Source of the DNA: Apostichopus japonicus | Taxonomy: Eukaryota > Echinodermata > Holothuroidea > Aspidochirotida > Stichopodidae | Direction of reading: 5' to 3' | Assembly: GCF_037975245.1 (NCBI RefSeq) | Contig: NC_092564.1 | Coordinates: forward strand, 8,839,984-8,903,983 | DNA length: 64,000 nt | Part shown: in pieces, positions 59,005 through 64,000 of the stretch | Layout of the letters: every line of letters begins with the position of its first letter | How positions within the stretch are numbered: the stretch's first letter is position 1 | Notes under the pieces: generated by a model | What the model was told of the DNA's origin: nothing | The model's database searches: none | The model's input: the letters and a program-made list of their open reading frames with translations, nothing else | Translations under genes and position numbers: made by a program

Positions 59005-60859
59005 CTCTCGATTTGCCACGATGTCGGAAAAAGGATCGAAAGATAGCGTCTCTCCGGGATCAAATGTGATCCCCAGTGGGAATGTCAGAAGGCGAATATA
59101 TCCTTTACCAACCATGTAATTTTCTTTTTTTCTCTCTTCTTTGGTCTTAGTTGTTACAGTATGTATGTGTTGGCATTATACAGTTTCATGATTATATCTG
59201 CATGTATTGCATGTCGTGGTTCCGGGTGCATTCAGGTGAGGCACCTACAGATTGATATATCACATTTCGTAAACATCCATCATAAGACCACAGGAATGAC
59301 ACACGTCAGGTCAAATGGGCTAGTCCAGGTTATTTGGAACTTCAAATCGGTGTAACTCCTTCACCCTTAATCTGCGTCCATGAGGTCTTTTGTATACATA
59401 AGCCGGTAGTATTTGGGAGGGCTCTCACTCTTCTCCTGCATGTGCTGTCATCATCTTTTATTTAAGTTTTATTTGATTTGATTTGTTTTTTTTAGTAGAG
59501 AAAACTACACCCTGTTGCAATGCAAACCCAAAGATGGGGGAAGGCCAAAAAGAATAACACTCACTTTTTTAACGTGGCTTGGCAAAAAAATTGAAGAATA
59601 TTCAAAATGGGAATTGGAATTTATATATTTTGGATTTGGTGTTTGTGTGTTAATCTCATTTAGAGAAAAAGAAGAAAAAAACAGCATCTTTATTTGATGG
59701 GACTTTAAAGTTTTAAAAATGGGTTTCGGTTCTTGATTTCTTGGTTTACAAACATTGTGGTGCTTGACCAACTGACACTGTATGGGGATGTTAAGGTGAC
59801 TGAATTTGATATTGACAGGAGTTATGGATGGTAGTTGGAAAGACCAGGGGTGGGGGGGGGGGTGGTGAGGCGAAGGATCGAGAAGGAGAAATGAAAGTGT
59901 TGAAAGTGAAGAGGGAGAATCTTTGAATTGAATTTACAGTTTGCAAGAGCACAGGCTATATTTAAAGAAACTTTCAATAATGCACTCTTTGTGTATATAA
60001 TTTGGGGTGTGGTAGTCGGAGTGGGGGGGGGGGGGGTGATTGAGACGGCAATGAAAGGGAGCAACCTTTCCACATTTATGTTGTTTGTGCTATGGTAGTA
60101 TCGTTTCCTTTTTCAAACTGGAGGGCAAAAATGTAAAAATTAAGAGTTATCTAAAACTAATTCAAAATTAGGTTTAGTTAATAAATGAAAGTTAAAGAAA
60201 ATGATATTGATGGAAGCAGGGGTGTCATGGTATTGTAAACTGAATCATCAATCAGCCATGGAAGGCCAACTCCTTTTTATCGGGAACTTGTTGTCAAGCA
60301 AACCTATGGATTCAAGCCCTGTCTGGCTAAAGTAAGATGGGGTTATATTTTTATCTAGGAAAAATCCATTTCTTTTTCCTCATGTGAAAATGGTCTTCCA
60401 AATGTTTAAAAAATGTGTAAAATGTCCAAAAAGAATGTACTGGTGTGAATTGGATAGCCACCTGGTGTGAAGTAAAAGGCCATAGGCTTATCCCATATGT
60501 ATATGTGACTGCTTAGCATCATTAAATAACTGCCCTCCAGGCTGATATTATAAATAATAGAAACATTATAGAAACTAACTGTCTGTTGTCACCCAACCAT
60601 CTCAATAGTAGATGCAGGTATCACTAAGAATGTTTATGAAAGATGTACTGCATGTTTTGATTAGTATTTGCATAATAATTTGATAAGGGATAACCTGTTT
60701 CTGGACAGGTAGTTGAAGGGTATTAACTGTGGTGGAAGGGATGAAGAAACATCCTGTCCATGAACTGATTTGTCATTAAAAAAAAAAGAAGTTATTTCCA
60801 AGTGTCACTCTCATTTTTTTCTTCCTTTTACTGGAGTATTGTAAAAGGAAAAGCAGAGG
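59005..60859. other. Non-coding DNA after the SRP68 fragment
   Basis: Mostly AT-rich, with two G runs (about 59850-59865 and 60020-60040). Nothing here supports a gene. The first part may be former SRP68 3' UTR. Confidence 0.4.
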
Positions 60860-60921
60860 TTGAGTTTGAGCCAGGGACCTTGAGATGCAAAAGCAAAAGT
60901 CTTTACCACTAGACCATAAGG
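60860..60921 (-). repeat. tRNA-like sequence
   Basis: On the minus strand TGGTCTAGTGGTAAAGAC resembles a Pol III A box and GGCTCAAACTC a B box about 35 bp later, as in a tRNA without long variable arm. The anticodon stem and acceptor stem do not pair, so this is a degraded tRNA-derived sequence, not a working tRNA. Confidence 0.4.
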
Positions 60922-61021
60922 TGGGTCTCTTTGATTGCAAAGCTTTTCAAATATTTAAAGATCATGCTGTTTGGACTTAGTCGTTTTTATAAAACATTTT
61001 CTCCACTACTCCTTCCCCCTG

Positions 61022-61290
61022 ACTAGCGATTGGCTAGTCAGGGGGGAGGGGTGGCGGCGGACTCGACTTGTCTGCGCGTGAACCTTGTCAGGGGGGAGAG
61101 GGGTGGCGGCGAGCTCCACTTGTCCGCGCCTTTACCTTGTCAGGAGGGGGGGGCGACCTCACCTTTTCCGGGCCTTCACCCCCTCTCACCTTCTCACCCT
61201 CGGTACTCACCTTATCCACCTGTCAGGAGGAGGGGGACCGCCCGCCTTCGGGACTCACCATATCCACTTGTCAGAACTCCTTTTGCGAAT
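61022..61290. repeat. GC-rich degenerate tandem repeat
   Basis: Four to five loose units of about 50-75 bp built on CTTGTCAGGAGGGGGG and GGGTGGCGGCG, GC-rich in an AT-rich setting. Overlapping open frames on the plus strand are products of the base composition. Confidence 0.65.
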
Positions 61291-61368
61291 ACTCACCTGG
61301 GACTTGAACCGATGCAATCCAAACCAATCGCTTACTGAACGATGGAATAACCAATTGCACCATTTCGG
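61291..61368 (-). repeat. tRNA-like sequence with long variable arm
   Basis: On the minus strand: A box TGGTGCAATTGGTTA, a possible 5-bp anticodon stem ATCGT/GCGAT around loop TCAGTAA, and B box GGTTCAAGTCC. There is no matching acceptor stem and no U at the position before the anticodon. It is probably an ancestral or diverged relative of the array units that follow. Confidence 0.45.
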
Positions 61369-61466
61369 TTCCCTCTGGAGAAACTTTGTTTCTTATATTT
61401 ATACTTCCACTCCCTCCAGAGAACAGAAAAGTAAAAGGCTATGCCTGGACATGAACCGCAGACATG

Positions 61467-62860
61467 ATGCTCTGTGGGGGGATCGAACCGAAGACATGGA
61501 GTTTGTCTGTGTCTCTCCAGTCCAGAGCACTACCAACTGCGCCACTAGAACTGTTGAGAAATAGTGCTCGTTTCTAATATTTAAACTTCAGAGTCCAGAA
61601 TGGAAGAAGGAAAAGAGCAGAAAATCAAAATGCTCTGTCTGGGGATCGAACCGGAGACATTGAGTTTGTCTGTGTCTCTCCAGTCCAGAGCACTACCAAC
61701 TGCGCCACTAGAACTGTTGAGAATTATTGCTCGTTTCTAATATTTAAACTTCAAAGTCCAGAATGGAAGAAGGAAAAGAGAAGAAAATTAAAATGCTCTG
61801 TCTGGGGATCGAACCGGAGACATGGAGTTTGTCTGTGTCTCTCCAGTCCAGAGCACTACCAACTGCGCCACTAGAACTGTTGAGACTTAGTGCTCGTTTC
61901 TAATATTTAAACTTCAAAGTCCAGAATGAAAGAAGGAAAAGAGCAGAAAATCAAAATGCACTGTCTGGGGATCGAACCAGAGACATGGAGTTTGCTGTCT
62001 CTCTCCAGTCCAGAGCACTACCAACTGCGCCACTAGAACTGTTAAGAATTAGTGCTCGTTTCTAATATTTAAACTTCAGAGTCCAGAATGGAAGAAGGAA
62101 AAGAGCAGAAAATCAAAATACTCTGTCTGGGGATCGAACCGGAGACATGGAGTTTGTCTGTGTCTCTCCAGTCCAGAGCACTACCAACTGCGCCACTAGA
62201 ACTGTTAAGAATTAGTGCTCGTTTCTAATATTTAAACTGCAAAGTCCAGAATGGAAGAAGGAAAAGAGAAGAAAATTAAAATGCTCTGTCTGGGGATCGA
62301 ACCGGAGACATGGAGTTTGTCTGTGTCTCTCCAGTCCAAAGCACTACCAACTGCGCCACTAGAACTGTTGAGAATTAGTGCTCGTTTCTAATATTTAAAC
62401 TGCAAAGTCCAGAATGGAAGAAGGAAAAGAGCAGAAAATCAAAATGCTCTGTCTGGGGATCGAACCGGAGACATTGAGTTTGTCTGTGTCTCTCCAGTCC
62501 AGAGCACTACCAACTGCGCCACTAGAACTGTTAAGAATTAGTGCTCGTTTCTATTATTTAAACTTCAAAGTCCAGAATGGAATCAGTAAAAAGAGCAAAA
62601 AATCAAAATGCTCTGTCTGGGGATCGAACCGGAGACATTGAGTTTGTCTGTGTCTCTCCAGTCCAGAGCACTACCAACTGCGCCACTAGAACTGTTGAGA
62701 ATTAGTGCTCGTTTTTGATATTTAAACTTCAGAACTCAGAATGGAAGAAGGAAAAGAACAGAAAATCAAAATGCTCTGTCTGGGGATCGAACCCGAGACA
62801 TGAAGTTTGTCTGTCTCTCTCCAGTCCAGAGCACTACCAACTGCGCCACTAGAACTGTTG
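61467..62860 (-). repeat. Array of nine tRNA-like units, ~163-bp period
   Basis: The B-box complement GGATCGAACC occurs near 61481, 61644, 61808, 61970, 62132, 62296, 62457, 62622 and 62786, spaced 161-165 bp. On the minus strand each unit reads: A box TGGCGCAGTTGGTAGTGC, a CTCT/AGAG stem, a ~20-nt variable segment, B box GGTTCGATCCC, then TTTT within about 15 bp (a Pol III-type stop). The spacer (AACTGTTGAGAATTAGTGCTC..) is also conserved. No acceptor stem forms. Diverged partial units flank both sides (about 61440 and 62940). Confidence 0.8.
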
Positions 62861-62984
62861 AAGTTAATACTTGTTTCTAATATTTAATCTTCACAACATT
62901 AGGAGGCAAATAAATAGAAAATCAAGTGCATCTTCTTGTGTTTGAACTCAAGACAAGGAGTTTGTCTCATTTTTTCTCAAAACA

Positions 62985-64000
62985 ATAATGAATATGCAAT
63001 ATTATACAACGATATTCCAAACGATTATACTTTTATGAAAAATTCAAGCAGAGTAGAAACAACGTAAACAGTACTTGGAGTTCAATTAATGAAATTCTCA
63101 ATAAAAACGGTAAAGACTCATCATATCCAGCAACATTTAAAAATGATGATTGCGAAATTAGCAATGATAATGACATCGCTAGCAACTTTAACAAATACTT
63201 TGTAAATCTTGGTTATAACCTCGCTAGTAAGATTAATATTAAACTAAAAGCGGAACATTTTTTACATAATAATGACAAGGTATGCCATTCCATATTTACA
63301 TATCCAGTAACAGTAGAAGAAGTTTTAAAAGTTGCTCACACAAATGTGAAACCAAACAAAGCAGCAGGAGTATGATGACTTTAAGCCAGGTATTATCAAA
63401 CAAGTTATTCCATACATTGTAAAGCCTTTAACTCATCTCTGCAATATTTCTTTTAACACCGGCATTTTTTCCGGATAAGCTTAAAATAGCAAAGGTAAAA
63501 CCAATCTTTAAAAAAGGAGACCCCAGCCATTTTGAGAATTACCGCCCTATATCTTTATTGTCAGTGTTTTCAAAAATCATTGAACGATTAATGTTTAATC
63601 GTATATACAGTTTTCTATGTAAATATAATATTCTTAATAACGAGCAGTACGGATTTCGTCCTGACCATTCTACAGAATTAGCTTTAGCAGATGCAGTCAA
63701 CAATATTTATAATAGTCTTGATAAGAATAATACCTGTGTAGGCGTATTTTTCGACCTATCCAAAGCTTTTGACACCATCGATCACAAAATATTACTAAGT
63801 AAATTATTTTTTTATGGTATCAGAGGAACAACCCTAAATTGGCTAGATAGTTATCTTTCAAATAGATACCAGTACACTTTATATAAAAATTCTAAATCTG
63901 AACTTGCTAAAATCGCTTGCGGAGTTCCTCAGGGTTCTATACTAGGTCCATTACTATTTATAATTTACGTCAATGATATCGTTAATGTCTCCGATATTGC
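62985..64000 (+). mobile_element. 5'-truncated CR1/L2-like LINE (runs off the window)
   Basis: The pre-RT linker (TWSSINEILNKNGKDSSYPA, FNKYFVNLGYNLASKI) leads into a reverse transcriptase: NYRPISLLSVFSKIIERLMF, YGFRPDHSTELALADAV, VFFDLSKAFDTIDH, GIRGTTLNWLDSYLSNR, CGVPQGSILGPLLFIIYVND. Two single-base frame changes occur, at about 63371 and in the T run at 63466-63471. From about 63472 the frame is open to the window edge. No endonuclease is present, so the copy is 5'-truncated but fairly young. It differs from the Jockey-like LINE at 51.3-57.2 kb. Confidence 0.85.

Noticed and set aside
61030-61564. Overlapping plus-strand ORFs of 79-159 codons
   Set aside because: They arise from the GC-rich degenerate repeat and run into antisense of tRNA-like units.
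61467-62860. Functional tRNA gene cluster
   Set aside because: The A and B boxes are good, but no acceptor stem pairs and the anticodon loop lacks the conserved U before the anticodon. Listed instead as tRNA-like repeats.

Overview
The window is animal nuclear DNA: AT-rich, with intron-split genes using GT..AG sites, long non-coding stretches, microsatellites, minisatellites and many transposon copies. Protein similarity and transposon style (many hAT miniature elements, BEL/Pao, Jockey- and CR1/L2-like LINEs, tRNA-derived repeats) suggest a marine invertebrate deuterostome, possibly an echinoderm. That placement is inference.

Layout. Positions 1-5.1 kb are non-coding, with two hAT-like miniature elements. 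METAP1D (mitochondrial methionine aminopeptidase) runs on the + strand from 5180 to 14574 in six coding exons. Its last intron holds a 47-bp minisatellite and a 2.5-kb satellite of about 44 units of 48 bp. From 15.5 to 25.9 kb there are only transposon copies and unassigned DNA. Two tandem + strand copies of long-chain acyl-CoA dehydrogenase (ACADL-like) follow at 25956-31663 and 35319-43793. Each has ten coding exons with every intron in the same place and phase. Intron 9 of the second copy carries a minisatellite made from the end of its own exon 9 plus the splice donor. From 44.6 to 47.2 kb there are hAT remnants, including a transposase C-terminal fragment. From 47.2 to 51.3 kb there is a possible TATA promoter with candidate non-coding exons and a 69-bp minisatellite. 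A dead Jockey-like LINE fills 51.3-57.2 kb. A BEL/Pao 3' fragment has split its ORF1, and a small inverted-repeat element has split its RT region. Next to it lie the last two exons of SRP68, with two frameshifts and no visible upstream exons. The right end has tRNA-like sequences, an array of nine ~163-bp tRNA-like units, and a 5'-truncated CR1/L2-like LINE that runs off the window.

The complete genes are mitochondrial: METAP1D trims initiator methionine in the matrix, and the ACADL pair catalyses the first step of long- or branched-chain fatty-acid beta-oxidation. Nothing shows that they are co-regulated. The most unusual structures are the exon-derived, donor-bearing minisatellite, the 48-bp satellite whose units each look like a 3' splice site, the tRNA-like array, and the hAT family whose six copies all keep 8-bp target duplications.
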